Numbered from the stretch's first letter, positions 26,801 to 35,450 are shown. The stretch is 64,000 nucleotides of DNA from Bacterioplanoides sp965219715 (GCF_965219715.1 NZ_OZ244785.1:124001-188000), one strand, 5' to 3'. Numbers and translations: made by a program. The notes: a model not told the origin generated them from the letters alone.

Positions 26801-28729
26801 CAGGATTTTTCTGTTGTTGGCATCGGCGATATGGCGGGTGACGTTTTTGGCAACGGTATGCTGTTGTCGGAGCATATTTGCCTTACTGCTGCGTTTAACC
26901 ATCTGCATATATTTATCGATCCTAATCCGGATTCAGCCAAGAGTTTTGTCGAGCGTAAACGGCTATTCGAACTGCCTCGTTCCAGCTGGGAAGATTACAA
27001 CAAAACGTTGATTTCTAAAGGCGGCGGTATTTTCTCCAGAAGCGCGAAAAGTGTTCCTGTCTCTCTGGAGATGAAGCAGGTGTTTGGCATTACCGAAGAT
27101 CGTCTGCCTCCTAATGATTTAATTAAAGCGTTATTAAAAGCACCGGTAGATCTGATCTGGAATGGCGGTATCGGCACTTATATTAAATCCAGTCAGGAGC
27201 AGGACTCTGACGTTGGTGACAAAGCCAATGATGCATTACGGATTAATGGTTCTGAGGTGCGTGCCAAAGTCATCGGTGAGGGCGGTAACCTCGGTGTAAC
27301 GCAGCTGGGCCGGATTGAATTTGGTTTAAATGGTGGCGCCTCTTACACCGACTTTATCGATAATGCCGCAGGTGTTGATTGCTCTGACCATGAAGTCAAT
27401 ATCAAGATCATGCTGAATGAAATCCTTGATGCCGGTGACCTGACCCGCAAGCAGCGCAATCAGATCTTTATGGATATGACCGATCAGGTTTCTAAACTGG
27501 TGTTGAATAATAATTATCGTCAGACCCAGGCGATTGCGCTGGCGTATCGTGATTGTCAGGGGCGCATGGATGAGTACGTGCGTTTGATGCATGAATATGA
27601 AAACGCCGGAAAACTGGATCGTGCCCTGGAATTCTTGCCAAACGAAGAAACTCTGGCAGAACGTCGTAGCGAATCTCTGGGATTAACCCGCCCGGAATTA
27701 TCGGTATTAATCTCGTACACCAAAGCCGATTTAAAAGAAGTACTGAATCATCCGGATATCAGCGGCGATAGCTACATTTCAGATATTCTGAAAACGGAAT
27801 TCCCACAAGAGCTGGTGGAGCGTTTCTGTGAACCTATGTACCGTCATCGTCTGCGCAGTGAGATTATTGCGACTCAGCTGGCTAACGATATGGTGAATTA
27901 CATGGGAATCACTTTTGTTAACCGTTTGCGAGACTCCACCGGATCGAATGTCAGTGATATTGCCCGCGCCTTTTTAACGGCACGCGATATTTTTGCTCTG
28001 CCGGAATACTGGAACGCCATTGCCACGCTGGATTACAAAATCACCACCGATGTTCAGGAAAGTATGATGGCCGACATGATGCGTCTGGTACGCCGCGCTA
28101 CTCGTTGGTTCCTGCGTAACCGCCGTGCGACCATTGATATTGGTGCTGAGGTATCTAAGTTTGGCGGACCGGTGCAGAGCATGATGGCGTCTCTCGGTGA
28201 AACCCTGAAAGGCTCTGAGCTGGAGCGCTGGCAAGCCGTTTACGATGAGCGCATTGCCGCAGGAGTTCCTGAGCAGTTAGCCGCGGTCACAGCTGGCGCG
28301 GCTAATTTATATTCTTCATTGGGCATTATTGAGGCATCAGGTCAGGCTGAGCGTGACCTGCAACAAGTGGCTGAAACCTATTTCGAAATGGGTGAATACC
28401 TGTCGCTTAACTGGTTTATGCAGCAGATTAATGCCTTGCCTTCTTCCAGTCATTGGGATGCGTTGGCGCGAGAAACGTTACGTGATGACCTGGACTGGCA
28501 GCAGCGTGGGCTGACTGAAGGTATCCTTGCCAGTATGCAGGAAGGTCAGACTTTGCAGCAGGCGGTCGAGCTGTGGGAAGAAGAACAGGCAGTATTGGTT
28601 AAACGCTGGCAGCGAATGCTGACAGAACTTAAGAATACCGATCATCTCGAGTTCTCTATGGTGTCTGTGGCACTTCGGGAATTGCTGGACCTGGCGCAAT
28701 CAAGCCGTCATCAGAAGGCTTGTGATTAA
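23888..28729 (+). CDS. gdhB: NAD-specific glutamate dehydrogenase, large (180-kDa) type
   Basis: Oxidatively deaminates glutamate to 2-oxoglutarate and ammonium with NAD+, a catabolic role. The 1613-residue length fits the L-GDH180 class known from Pseudomonas and Streptomyces. The N-terminal half (about 1-700) is the ACT-containing regulatory region; the catalytic part (about 770-1250) has VARGGLRWSDRTEDFRTE, VPVGAKGGFV (the substrate lysine region), GIGDMAGDVFGNGML (nucleotide-binding) and IGEGGNLGVTQ. The C-terminal 350 residues are the helical domain of this class. AAGGA precedes the chosen ATG at 23888; an in-frame extension to 23834 has no such site. It is monocistronic and ends at a terminator. 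Confidence 0.96.
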   Translation: MLTALHDLIAQRNESSQVELLQSFADLYYSKAPMDELLARSVEDVYGATLSCWQLLQTRKAGEAKVRVLNPDYENYGWQSLHTVIEIVCDDVPFLVDSVRMQLNNRQMSLHAIHYCVFHAERDKQGKLKGGKDADRWRNATKQSKPEAIVYIEIDHHSDKQMLDDLRDELLSVLAEVSHCVEDYPAIVKKASEAMKLVEKNKHFSDTDRHEAKAFIEWLMDNHFTFLAYDEFEIHQGKNDLEICREDKEDLGVFRFHSGRKHNIPIHDLDADVQEFIGQKQLISFMKSGTRSRVHRPAYPDYVIVKRFNKDGDVIGAMRFIGLYTSIVYIESPNHIPIIREKLKDVRRLSGFDNQGHSGKELNRILEVYPRDELFQSDAQELADTTVAVLNIQERRQTRVFLRRDPYSKFLSCLTYIPRDIYNTELREKMQQVLESEFAPLDVEFNTYFSESILARTHFMLRLNPDKPIDFDPGLVSRKIVQVVRSWQDDLHEALIEQVGEEKGNHQFHQYREAFPAGYRENFSARTAVADVQHIDQLLVQQPGELAMSFYREIEEDESLLRFKLFNRDTILPLSDVIPVLENLGLRVLGEHPYEINTVDGNKVWIHNFLLKYDLSETINIAEVKSLFQESFRAIWQGKAENDGFNRLVLGANLGWRDIALLRGYARYMKQIRFGISESYIAETLCRYIPISAGLVDLFHQRFGLQDVKEEIRQANTEQCEQKLIDALDDVEQLNEDRTIRRYIELINATLRTNFFQPENSGDDKDYISFKINPAAISDMPLPRPMFEIFVYSPRIEGVHLRGGKVARGGLRWSDRTEDFRTEVLGLVKAQQVKNAVIVPVGAKGGFVAKQLPKDGGRDAFMAEGVACYQTFISALLDITDNLVDGDIVPPNCVVRHDEDDPYLVVAADKGTATFSDIANEIAVNRGFWMGDGFASGGSIGYDHKKMGITARGAWVSVQRHFRERGHNVQEQDFSVVGIGDMAGDVFGNGMLLSEHICLTAAFNHLHIFIDPNPDSAKSFVERKRLFELPRSSWEDYNKTLISKGGGIFSRSAKSVPVSLEMKQVFGITEDRLPPNDLIKALLKAPVDLIWNGGIGTYIKSSQEQDSDVGDKANDALRINGSEVRAKVIGEGGNLGVTQLGRIEFGLNGGASYTDFIDNAAGVDCSDHEVNIKIMLNEILDAGDLTRKQRNQIFMDMTDQVSKLVLNNNYRQTQAIALAYRDCQGRMDEYVRLMHEYENAGKLDRALEFLPNEETLAERRSESLGLTRPELSVLISYTKADLKEVLNHPDISGDSYISDILKTEFPQELVERFCEPMYRHRLRSEIIATQLANDMVNYMGITFVNRLRDSTGSNVSDIARAFLTARDIFALPEYWNAIATLDYKITTDVQESMMADMMRLVRRATRWFLRNRRATIDIGAEVSKFGGPVQSMMASLGETLKGSELERWQAVYDERIAAGVPEQLAAVTAGAANLYSSLGIIEASGQAERDLQQVAETYFEMGEYLSLNWFMQQINALPSSSHWDALARETLRDDLDWQQRGLTEGILASMQEGQTLQQAVELWEEEQAVLVKRWQRMLTELKNTDHLEFSMVSVALRELLDLAQSSRHQKACD

Positions 28730-28752
28730 CTTCTGGTCGATTCTACAGACAT

Positions 28753-28781
28753 AAAAAAGCCCCGCATTGCGGGGCTTTTTT
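28753..28781. terminator. Bidirectional terminator after the GDH gene
   Basis: AAAAAAGCCCCGC / GCGGGGCTTTTTT forms a 13-bp stem with a 3-base loop, including an A-run on one side and a T-run on the other. It serves the GDH gene on the plus strand and the convergent periplasmic protein gene on the minus strand. Confidence 0.93.
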
Positions 28782-28809
28782 ATGTCTTCAACTGAGTCAT
28801 CAGATCGAA

Positions 28810-29589
28810 TTACTGAAAGCGTTGCTCCAGCTCATCCAGATGCATCAGAATGCGGTCGTTGTAACTGACAACCAGGAAAGGCACGGTATTTTCGTTATAG
28901 TTTTTCACCGATTGCGCCATAAATTTCCATTTGCTGTTAATGCTCTTCAGGATGTTGTTAACCCCTTTATTGGCTAACAAAGCGCGCAGTTCTTCCAGGC
29001 CTTTCTGAAAATCATCGGCCATTTGCTCTAAAGAGCGTTCAGAGTTACCCATAAAAACCTGACCCAGGTTGGTGGTGCCACGCGCAGCGTACTGAGAGGT
29101 AATTTCTTCCATTAGTAATGCCAGAGAGCGGGCTTTCTGAACGATTGGGGCAGGGGTAATGCCGCTGGTTTCTTTTACCTGCTCATAAGTCATCGTAACT
29201 TTTTTCACGATTTCCTGATTAGTACGGCCCATTTCGTCGACCAGACGTACGTTCGGGAAACCCTGAGTCATCATATCTTTGCGGTTGGCCATCAGCAGCT
29301 CTTTAAATTCTGACCATTCTGCATTGATGGCTGCCAGGCTGTCTTCAACGCCATTGGCAGAAGCTTGTTCGAGAGCACTTTTCAACGCAACGTCGAATTT
29401 TTTCATGCCCTGTTGCATGCGGCGATCGTATTTGGAGTCGGCGTCCAGGCCGGTAAACATATAGAAGTTGGTGACCACGTCGGTGGAGGTCAGGCGCAGT
29501 TTCTGCAGGTCGGTCAACAGCTGTTGTGGTGTTGCGAGGGCGATTTGCGTCAGCAAACTCAACGTCAAAACTTGGACGAATCTGATCAT
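28810..29589 (-). CDS. Periplasmic protein with two tandem helical (PilJ/NIT-like) repeats
   Basis: A 259-residue protein with a signal peptide (MIRFVQVLTLSLLTQIALA) and no other membrane segment. The mature part looks like two related helical halves. Residues 21-135 contain KFDVALKSALEQA ... AAINAEWSEFKELLMANR, and residues 150-255 contain DDFQKGLEELRALLANKG ... KSINSKWKFMAQSVKNY. Each half ends in a helix carrying D-x-L-type ends. This resembles the four-helix sensor modules of PilJ/NarX-type receptors, but with no kinase or signalling part. Function is unknown; a soluble ligand-binding partner is inference. It is convergent with the GDH gene. Confidence 0.75.
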   Translation of the reverse strand: MIRFVQVLTLSLLTQIALATPQQLLTDLQKLRLTSTDVVTNFYMFTGLDADSKYDRRMQQGMKKFDVALKSALEQASANGVEDSLAAINAEWSEFKELLMANRKDMMTQGFPNVRLVDEMGRTNQEIVKKVTMTYEQVKETSGITPAPIVQKARSLALLMEEITSQYAARGTTNLGQVFMGNSERSLEQMADDFQKGLEELRALLANKGVNNILKSINSKWKFMAQSVKNYNENTVPFLVVSYNDRILMHLDELEQRFQ

Positions 29590-30002
29590 TTTGTTTATCT
29601 ACCGTAGATTTTATTATTTTTGGAATCACTTCTTTTCCGTGGAGTTTATGTGAAAAGACTCGATTCGCCCTAGCCTTAGATACAAAAGGTAACAAAATTG
29701 AACAATAAACGCTCATGCGCCAGAAAATAACACCCTCAATCTGTAGGGGATATCACGTATGTGCAAACCCTTGTGCGCAAATTGATCAGCCCGGCTGTGC
29801 AATTATGGCCAATCTATTGACTTTCGTCTGGCTTTATCCGAAGGTGTGCAGCACGGATTCAAACGCTCGTATGAATCGGTTGTTTAACTCTGTTGTAACG
29901 ATAGAGGAGTTAAGTGGCCGGGAGCGTTGGTTCACTCACAAGCAAAATGCTGAATCAGTACTATTCTGATCAGCCCAAGCTAACCCAAGTGGAGATCAGT
30001 TG
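29590..30002. other. 413-base intergenic region upstream of fadBA
   Basis: This gap separates the divergent periplasmic protein gene from fadB and should contain the fadBA promoter. Only weak short ORFs are present, none with a convincing start site and protein-like sequence. An imperfect dyad ATCAG-N7-CTGAT (29954-29970) lies 33 bases before fadB and could be an operator. No clear sigma-70 promoter, FadR site or PsrA site was recognised. Confidence 0.5.
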
Positions 30003-32150
30003 ATGATTTACGAAGGTAAAGCCATCACGGTAAATATGATCGAAGGCGGCATCGCCGAATTAAAATTCGATCTGCAAGGCGACTCAGTTAACAAGTTTAA
30101 CCGTGTTACTTTGGAAGACCTGAAGGCAGCAGTTGAAGCGATTCAAGGCAACAATGACGTTAAAGGTGTACTGGTAACTTCCGGTAAAGACTGCTTTATC
30201 GTTGGTGCAGACATCACCGAATTCGGTGACGCGTTCAAAAACAGCGAAGAAGAAATCGCTGCATGGGTGGCAGAAGCCAACCTGGTATTCAACGCAGTTG
30301 AAGACCTGAACGTTCCAACTCTGACTGCAATCAATGGCATCGCCCTGGGTGGTGGTTTCGAAATGTGTCTGTCGACTGATATGCGTATCATGTCTGACAA
30401 GGCGAAAGTGGGTCTGCCAGAAGTTAAGCTGGGCCTGATGCCTGGTTTCGGTGGTACCGTACGTCTGCCACGTGTTATCGGTGCTGACAATGCGATCGAA
30501 TGGATCTGCATGGGCGCTGAAAACAAAGCAGAAAAAGCCCTGAAAGACGGCGCTGTTGACGCGGTAGTTGCTGCAGACAAGCTGCAGGAACAAGCAATTG
30601 CTATGCTGAAATCTGCTATCGCTGGCGAGATCAACTGGGAAGCTCGTCGCGAAGAGAAGAAATCCAAGCTGCACCTGAACAGCATGGAACAAATGATGGT
30701 ATTCGAAACCGCTAAAGGTTTCGTAGCGGGCCAGACCAAAGGTCAGTACCCGGCTCCTATCGTTGCGATCAAAACCATGCAGAAAGCGGCTAACGCTGGC
30801 CGTGATAAAGCACTGGAAGCGGAAGCAAAAGGTTTCGCTAAGCTGGCTAAAACCACTGAGTCTCAGGCTCTGATCGGTCTGTTCAACAACGACCAGTTGC
30901 TGAAGAAAAAAGCCAAAGAATCTGAAAAAGCAGCTAAGCCGACGAACAAAGCGGCAGTATTGGGTGCTGGCATCATGGGTGGTGGTATTGCATACCAGTC
31001 TGCTGTTAAAGGCACGCCAATCATGATGAAAGACATCGCTGAAGCCGGTATCGAACTGGGCCTGAGCGAAGCAAACAAGCTGCTGTCTAAGCGCGTTGAG
31101 CGTAAGAAGATGAAGCCGCTGGCAATGGGTGAAACTCTGAACCGCATCCGTCCAACTCTGTCTTACGCTGAGTTCGGTGACGTTGACACGGTTGTTGAAG
31201 CTGTTGTTGAGAATCCAAAAGTTAAGAAGATGGTTCTGGCTGAGCTGGAAGACAATGTTCGCGAAGACACTGTAATCACTTCTAACACCTCTACCATTTC
31301 TATCGATCTGCTGGCTGAAGACCTGAAGCGTCCGGAAAACTTCCTGGGTATGCACTTCTTCAACCCGGTACACATGATGCCTCTGGTAGAAGTTATCCGT
31401 GGTAAGAAGACTTCTGAAGAAGCCGTTGCGACTACCGTTGCTTACGCGAAGAAAATGGGTAAAACCCCAATCGTTGTAAACGACTGCCCTGGCTTCCTGG
31501 TTAACCGTGTTCTGTTCCCTTACTTCGCTGGTTTCGCTGGCCTGGTACGTGACGGTGCTGACTTCCAGAAAGTCGACAAGGTTATGGAGAAGTTCGGTTT
31601 CCCAATGGGTCCTGCATATCTGCTGGACGTTGTGGGTATCGATACCGGTGTTCACGCTAACGAAATCATGGCGGAAGGTTTCCCTGACCGCATGAAGGCT
31701 GACTTCAAAACTTCTATGGAAGTAATGTTCGAAAATGAGCGTTATGGCCAGAAGAACGGTAAAGGTTTCTACGTTTACGAAACCGATAAGAAGGGCAAGC
31801 CGAAGAAAGTTGTCGACGAGACTACTTACGAGCTGATCAAGCCAGTTGTGGCTGACGCTAAAGACTTCGAAACAGACGAGATCATAGCACGTTGTATGAT
31901 TCCTCTGTGCATCGAGATCGCCCGCTGTCTGGAAGAGGGTATCGTTGATACTCCTGCAGAAGCAGATATGGGTCTGATCTTCGGTATTGGTTTCCCTCCA
32001 TTCCGTGGTGGTGCATGTCGTTACATGGATACCGTTGGTATGGCTGAGTTTGTTGCTCTGTGCGACAAGTTCGCTGATCTGGGCAACCTCTACAAACCAA
32101 CCGATCGCATGCGTGAAATGGCTGCGAACGGCGAAAGCTACTTCGGTTAA
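30003..32150 (+). CDS. fadB: Fatty acid oxidation complex subunit alpha
   Basis: Multifunctional beta-oxidation enzyme of 715 residues, identical in length class to Pseudomonas FadB. Residues 1-190 are the enoyl-CoA hydratase/isomerase domain (ALGGGFEMCLSTDMR, GLPEVKLGLMPGFGGTVRLP). Residues 310-500 are the 3-hydroxyacyl-CoA dehydrogenase NAD domain (AVLGAGIMGGGIAYQ and GMHFFNPVHMMPLVEV with the catalytic His), followed by the C-terminal domain to 715. GGAG lies nine bases before the ATG at 30003. Codon use is strongly biased to CTG, CGT, GGT and AAA, unlike neighbouring genes, which points to high expression. fadA follows after 24 bases. Confidence 0.97.
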   Translation: MIYEGKAITVNMIEGGIAELKFDLQGDSVNKFNRVTLEDLKAAVEAIQGNNDVKGVLVTSGKDCFIVGADITEFGDAFKNSEEEIAAWVAEANLVFNAVEDLNVPTLTAINGIALGGGFEMCLSTDMRIMSDKAKVGLPEVKLGLMPGFGGTVRLPRVIGADNAIEWICMGAENKAEKALKDGAVDAVVAADKLQEQAIAMLKSAIAGEINWEARREEKKSKLHLNSMEQMMVFETAKGFVAGQTKGQYPAPIVAIKTMQKAANAGRDKALEAEAKGFAKLAKTTESQALIGLFNNDQLLKKKAKESEKAAKPTNKAAVLGAGIMGGGIAYQSAVKGTPIMMKDIAEAGIELGLSEANKLLSKRVERKKMKPLAMGETLNRIRPTLSYAEFGDVDTVVEAVVENPKVKKMVLAELEDNVREDTVITSNTSTISIDLLAEDLKRPENFLGMHFFNPVHMMPLVEVIRGKKTSEEAVATTVAYAKKMGKTPIVVNDCPGFLVNRVLFPYFAGFAGLVRDGADFQKVDKVMEKFGFPMGPAYLLDVVGIDTGVHANEIMAEGFPDRMKADFKTSMEVMFENERYGQKNGKGFYVYETDKKGKPKKVVDETTYELIKPVVADAKDFETDEIIARCMIPLCIEIARCLEEGIVDTPAEADMGLIFGIGFPPFRGGACRYMDTVGMAEFVALCDKFADLGNLYKPTDRMREMAANGESYFG

Positions 32151-32174
32151 TTGGCGCACTAGGAGAATTAAACT

Positions 32175-33347
32175 ATGTCTTACAATCCAAGAGACGTTGT
32201 CGTTGTTGACGCAGTGCGCTCACCAATGGGTCGTTCCAAAGGTGGTGTATTCCGCAACGTACGTGCAGAGACCATTTCTGCAAACCTGATCAATGCTATG
32301 TTCGAGCGTACTGGTGTAAACCCGGCGCTGGTAGAAGACGTGATCTGGGGCTGTGTAAACCAGACTCTGGAACAGGGCTTCAACGTTGCTCGTCAGATCT
32401 CTCTGACCTCTGTTGTGCCTAAAGAAGCTGGCGCACAAACTGTTAACCGTCTGTGTGGTTCTGCAATGTCTGCAATCCACACGGCAGCTCAGGCGATTCA
32501 GACTGGTAACGGCGATGTATTCGTTGTTGGTGGTGTTGAGCACATGGGCCACGTAAACATGCAGCACGGTTTCGATCATAACCCGGAAGCGTCTAAGTTC
32601 TCTGCGAAAGCATCGAACATGATGGGTCTGACCGCTGAAATGCTGGGTAAAATGCACGGCATTTCCCGTCAACAGCAAGACGAATTCGCTGCACGTTCTC
32701 ACCGTCGCGCTCACGCTGCGACCCTGAACGGCGACTTCAAAAACGAAATCGTACCTATGTACGGTCACGATGCTGATGGCAAAGAAATCCTGGTAACTGA
32801 AGACGAAACTATTCGTCCAGAGACTACTGCGGAAAGCCTGGGCAAACTGCGTCCGGCATTCGATCCTAAAGCAGGTACCGTAACTGCAGGTACTTCTTCT
32901 CAGATCACTGATGGTGCGTCTGCGATGCTGCTGATGAGCTACGAAAAAGCTCAGGAACTGGGTCTGAAGCCACGTGCTCGTATCCTGGGTATGGCGGTTG
33001 CTGGTGTTGATGCTGCGATCATGGGCTACGGTCCTGTTCCTGCGACCAAAAAAGCACTGAAGCGTGCTGGACTGGACGTAACTGACATCGACTACTGGGA
33101 ACTGAACGAAGCATTCGCTGCTCAGTCTCTGCCATGTGTTAAAGATCTGAAGCTGAAAGACATTGCTGAAGACCGCGTTAACATCCATGGTGGTGCAATC
33201 GCTCTGGGTCACCCACTGGGTTGTTCCGGTGCTCGTATCTCTACTACTCTGATCAACGTATTAGAGCAGAAAGAAGCGAAGTACGGCGTTTCTACCATGT
33301 GTATTGGTTTAGGTCAGGGTATCGCTACCGTTTGGGAGCGCATGTAA
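32175..33347 (+). CDS. fadA: 3-ketoacyl-CoA thiolase, fatty acid oxidation complex subunit beta
   Basis: Thiolase of 390 residues that completes each beta-oxidation cycle by releasing acetyl-CoA. The nucleophilic Cys is in NRLCGSAMSAIH (near residue 92), the His in GGAIALGHPLGCSGAR (near 346) and the second Cys in TMCIGLGQG (near 376). AGGAG precedes the ATG. It forms the alpha2beta2 complex with FadB and shares its strong codon bias. Confidence 0.97.
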   Translation: MSYNPRDVVVVDAVRSPMGRSKGGVFRNVRAETISANLINAMFERTGVNPALVEDVIWGCVNQTLEQGFNVARQISLTSVVPKEAGAQTVNRLCGSAMSAIHTAAQAIQTGNGDVFVVGGVEHMGHVNMQHGFDHNPEASKFSAKASNMMGLTAEMLGKMHGISRQQQDEFAARSHRRAHAATLNGDFKNEIVPMYGHDADGKEILVTEDETIRPETTAESLGKLRPAFDPKAGTVTAGTSSQITDGASAMLLMSYEKAQELGLKPRARILGMAVAGVDAAIMGYGPVPATKKALKRAGLDVTDIDYWELNEAFAAQSLPCVKDLKLKDIAEDRVNIHGGAIALGHPLGCSGARISTTLINVLEQKEAKYGVSTMCIGLGQGIATVWERM

Positions 33348-33485
33348 TTCCCGGCTTGTGTGCTTGGTAATACTGTGTTGAAAGTGGTTTCAGAATGCTC
33401 ATGTAGGTGAACTACACTGCGCTTCTTCAACCACTTTCGCCTTGTCTTGCCATCGCACACGGCACCTGATTCAGTTCAGGTAATC

Positions 33486-33515
33486 AAAAAAACCGGCTTT
33501 ATTGCCGGTTTTTTT
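33486..33515. terminator. Bidirectional terminator between fadA and the Rieske oxygenase gene
   Basis: AAAAAAACCGGC and GCCGGTTTTTTT form a 12-bp stem around a six-base loop, with A- and T-runs on the two flanks, between the convergent genes. Confidence 0.92.
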
Positions 33516-33526
33516 ATGCCTGCGAT

Positions 33527-34684
33527 TTATTTGGGATTAAGAAACATATCGGCATTATCTGATTGATAGAAAGTATCAGGTTCGCTGTTAAATAATCTTG
33601 ATGCCAGGTATTGATGAAAGTCGACCAGAATTCTTTCCATATCGACCAGTTTGCCGCCTTGGGTATGGGTCGAATTCATGCCTCGCTGTACCCGCTCACA
33701 AATTGCTTTATCTTCGGCAAAAAAGGCGTCGGTAAATTCCTGCGTTTTTTTATCGTTATAACCCCAGGTGCTTTTCGCAATACCGCCGGAGCGAATAAAA
33801 CTCTCGTTTTCATTGATCGGTAAAACCTGTATCCAGTCGAAGCCGTAATAAGTCAAAATGCCAACAAAGGAAGGGGGCAGCGACACCAGCACATAGTGGT
33901 TATACATTTCCGGATAATCACCACTTAACCATTTCATTAATTTTGATTGTGGCTGGTTAATTTTCCCAGCCGTCAGAGACCATTCGGAGCTGCCAGCCAG
34001 ATAAAAAGCACCACGCGTTGGTGTTGTGGTTTCCAGCGTTTCTTTGTGCACTTTAAATAAGTGATAACTCTCCATGGCATTTTCCATCGCCAGTTTCCAG
34101 TTGCTTTGCCAGTATTCTTCGGCTCCGGTATTGCCGGTTTTAAATTCCGCCAGGTCGAAACCGCTGAGGTAGTCATCAATTCCTTCCAGTCGTTGCATCA
34201 GCGATTCGGCTTCAGCATTAAGATTAATAAACAACAGGCCGTGCCAGCTTTCCAGGCGAAATACCGGCAGACAATGTTCCTTCTTGTCCGGTCCGTTTTT
34301 CCCTGCCAGAGGGATTGCTTTCAGGTCGCCATTTTTTTCGTAGGCCCAGGCATGATAAGGACAGACAATCAGTTTTTCTGTGGTGCCAAAACCCGTTTCC
34401 AGTAACGGAGTTCCTCGATGACGGCATACGTTCGACAGCGCTACAAAGCTGTTATCATCCTGGCGAATAATGGCCAGTGATTCGCCAGCCAGTTCAAAGG
34501 CATAATAGCTACCCGCTTCTTTGAGTTCTTGTTCGCAGCAAATAAATACCCAGTCGTTGTGAAAAATCCGACGTGCTTCTTCCTGCCAGACCGCCGGGTT
34601 TCGGTATACCTCAAACGGCAGGCAATGCGCTTCTCCCGCTTTGCTGCTGGCTGAAGTCTGATAGTGCTGAAGTAAATCTGACAT
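33527..34684 (-). CDS. Rieske-type ring-hydroxylating oxygenase alpha subunit (GbcA/CntA-like)
   Basis: A 385-residue oxygenase component. The Rieske [2Fe-2S] ligands are CRHRG (near residue 87) and CPYHAW (near 108). The mononuclear iron site is in MENAMESYHLFKVH (near residue 198), with the two histidines spaced H-x4-H. The size, the short C-terminal domain and a TTTPTRG-type segment are closer to the glycine-betaine, carnitine and stachydrine demethylase group than to naphthalene dioxygenases. The substrate is not determinable, and no reductase gene is adjacent. It is divergent from a TetR-family gene that probably controls it. Confidence 0.88.
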   Translation of the reverse strand: MSDLLQHYQTSASSKAGEAHCLPFEVYRNPAVWQEEARRIFHNDWVFICCEQELKEAGSYYAFELAGESLAIIRQDDNSFVALSNVCRHRGTPLLETGFGTTEKLIVCPYHAWAYEKNGDLKAIPLAGKNGPDKKEHCLPVFRLESWHGLLFINLNAEAESLMQRLEGIDDYLSGFDLAEFKTGNTGAEEYWQSNWKLAMENAMESYHLFKVHKETLETTTPTRGAFYLAGSSEWSLTAGKINQPQSKLMKWLSGDYPEMYNHYVLVSLPPSFVGILTYYGFDWIQVLPINENESFIRSGGIAKSTWGYNDKKTQEFTDAFFAEDKAICERVQRGMNSTHTQGGKLVDMERILVDFHQYLASRLFNSEPDTFYQSDNADMFLNPK

Positions 34685-34747
34685 GGTGAATTATTCCCGG
34701 TCTGACAGCCAGGTACCGAAAATAGCCTGGCGTAATAGAGTAACAGG

Positions 34748-34769
34748 TTAGTAAACCCGCGTTTAACTA
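34748..34769. promoter_or_regulatory. Candidate TetR operator between the oxygenase and its regulator
   Basis: The imperfect dyad TTAGTAAAC-N4-GTTTAACTA (perfect core AAAC-N4-GTTT) lies in the 152-base divergent spacer, about 65 bases from each start codon. The position suits control of both genes by the TetR-family protein. This is inferred from symmetry and context only. Confidence 0.4.
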
Positions 34770-34836
34770 TCATATGTTTGTCGATGCTCTGATACAATGC
34801 TGTTTCATTAGAGTCAGGAAATCATCGTCGACCACT

Positions 34837-35403
34837 ATGAAATATAAAGATGCCAGGGCGAATCGTTCGAGACAGGCGTTATTGGATGCCGGAATACAGC
34901 TGTTACTTAAAAACCCGGGTGCGTCATTAAGTCAGGTTGCGGAGCATGCTGGAGTCGGGCGTGCGACCTTGTATCGCCATTTTGATACACGTGAGCAGTT
35001 AATTCAGGAAATTGCCCAGGATGCTTTAATCCAGACCGAAGAATTAATGGTACCGATCCGGGAAGCCGAGCTGAGTGGCAGGGAGACGGTAGAAAAAATG
35101 TTTCATGCATTGATGCCGATGGCAGACCGGTTCCATTTTTTATTGTCGCTGTGGTCGATAGCCGGTGATGATGCGGAAGTACAGCAAATATACAATCAAC
35201 AACTTCAGGACTTGTATTTACTGGTCGAAAGAATGCGGGCTGAAGGTCAGGTGTCATCAGGACTGACAACCGACTGGGTGCTGGTGACGATCGATACTCT
35301 GATCTATGCCGGTTGGTGGTTAATTGCCGAAGGTAAGTGCACGCCAGAGTCTGCGGCTGACCAGGCGTTGATAACCTTATTTCAGGGTATTACGCCAAAA
35401 TAG
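34837..35403 (+). CDS. TetR-family transcriptional regulator
   Basis: A 188-residue regulator. From the ATG at 34837 the protein begins MKYKDARANRSRQALLDAG, and the helix-turn-helix is LSQVAEHAGVGRATLYRHF (near residues 28-50), the canonical TetR pattern. The rest is the helical ligand-binding domain. An open extension to 34774 exists, but it runs through the divergent promoter region and was rejected; no strong ribosome binding site decides the start. The likely target is the divergent Rieske oxygenase gene, from context. Confidence 0.88.
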   Translation: MKYKDARANRSRQALLDAGIQLLLKNPGASLSQVAEHAGVGRATLYRHFDTREQLIQEIAQDALIQTEELMVPIREAELSGRETVEKMFHALMPMADRFHFLLSLWSIAGDDAEVQQIYNQQLQDLYLLVERMRAEGQVSSGLTTDWVLVTIDTLIYAGWWLIAEGKCTPESAADQALITLFQGITPK

Positions 35404-35450
35404 AGATTGGCAGAACACCCTGAATAAATCGGCCACAATGGCCATTAGCC

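Noticed and set aside
29817..29845. TTGACT followed by TTTATC as a sigma-70 promoter before fadB
   Set aside because: The spacing between the elements is about ten bases, far short of 17, so it is not a promoter.
29715..29969. 84-codon plus-strand frame in the fadB upstream region
   Set aside because: No ribosome binding site, cysteine-rich irregular sequence and no family pattern; probably chance.
30084..32159. 691-codon open frame on the minus strand, antisense to fadB
   Set aside because: It lies wholly opposite fadB, has no ribosome binding site, and its sequence is not protein-like. It stays open because fadB avoids the codons that would create stops on the other strand.
32220..33212. 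330-codon frame antisense to fadA
   Set aside because: Same explanation as over fadB: a by-product of strong codon bias in fadA, whose thiolase motifs are clear.
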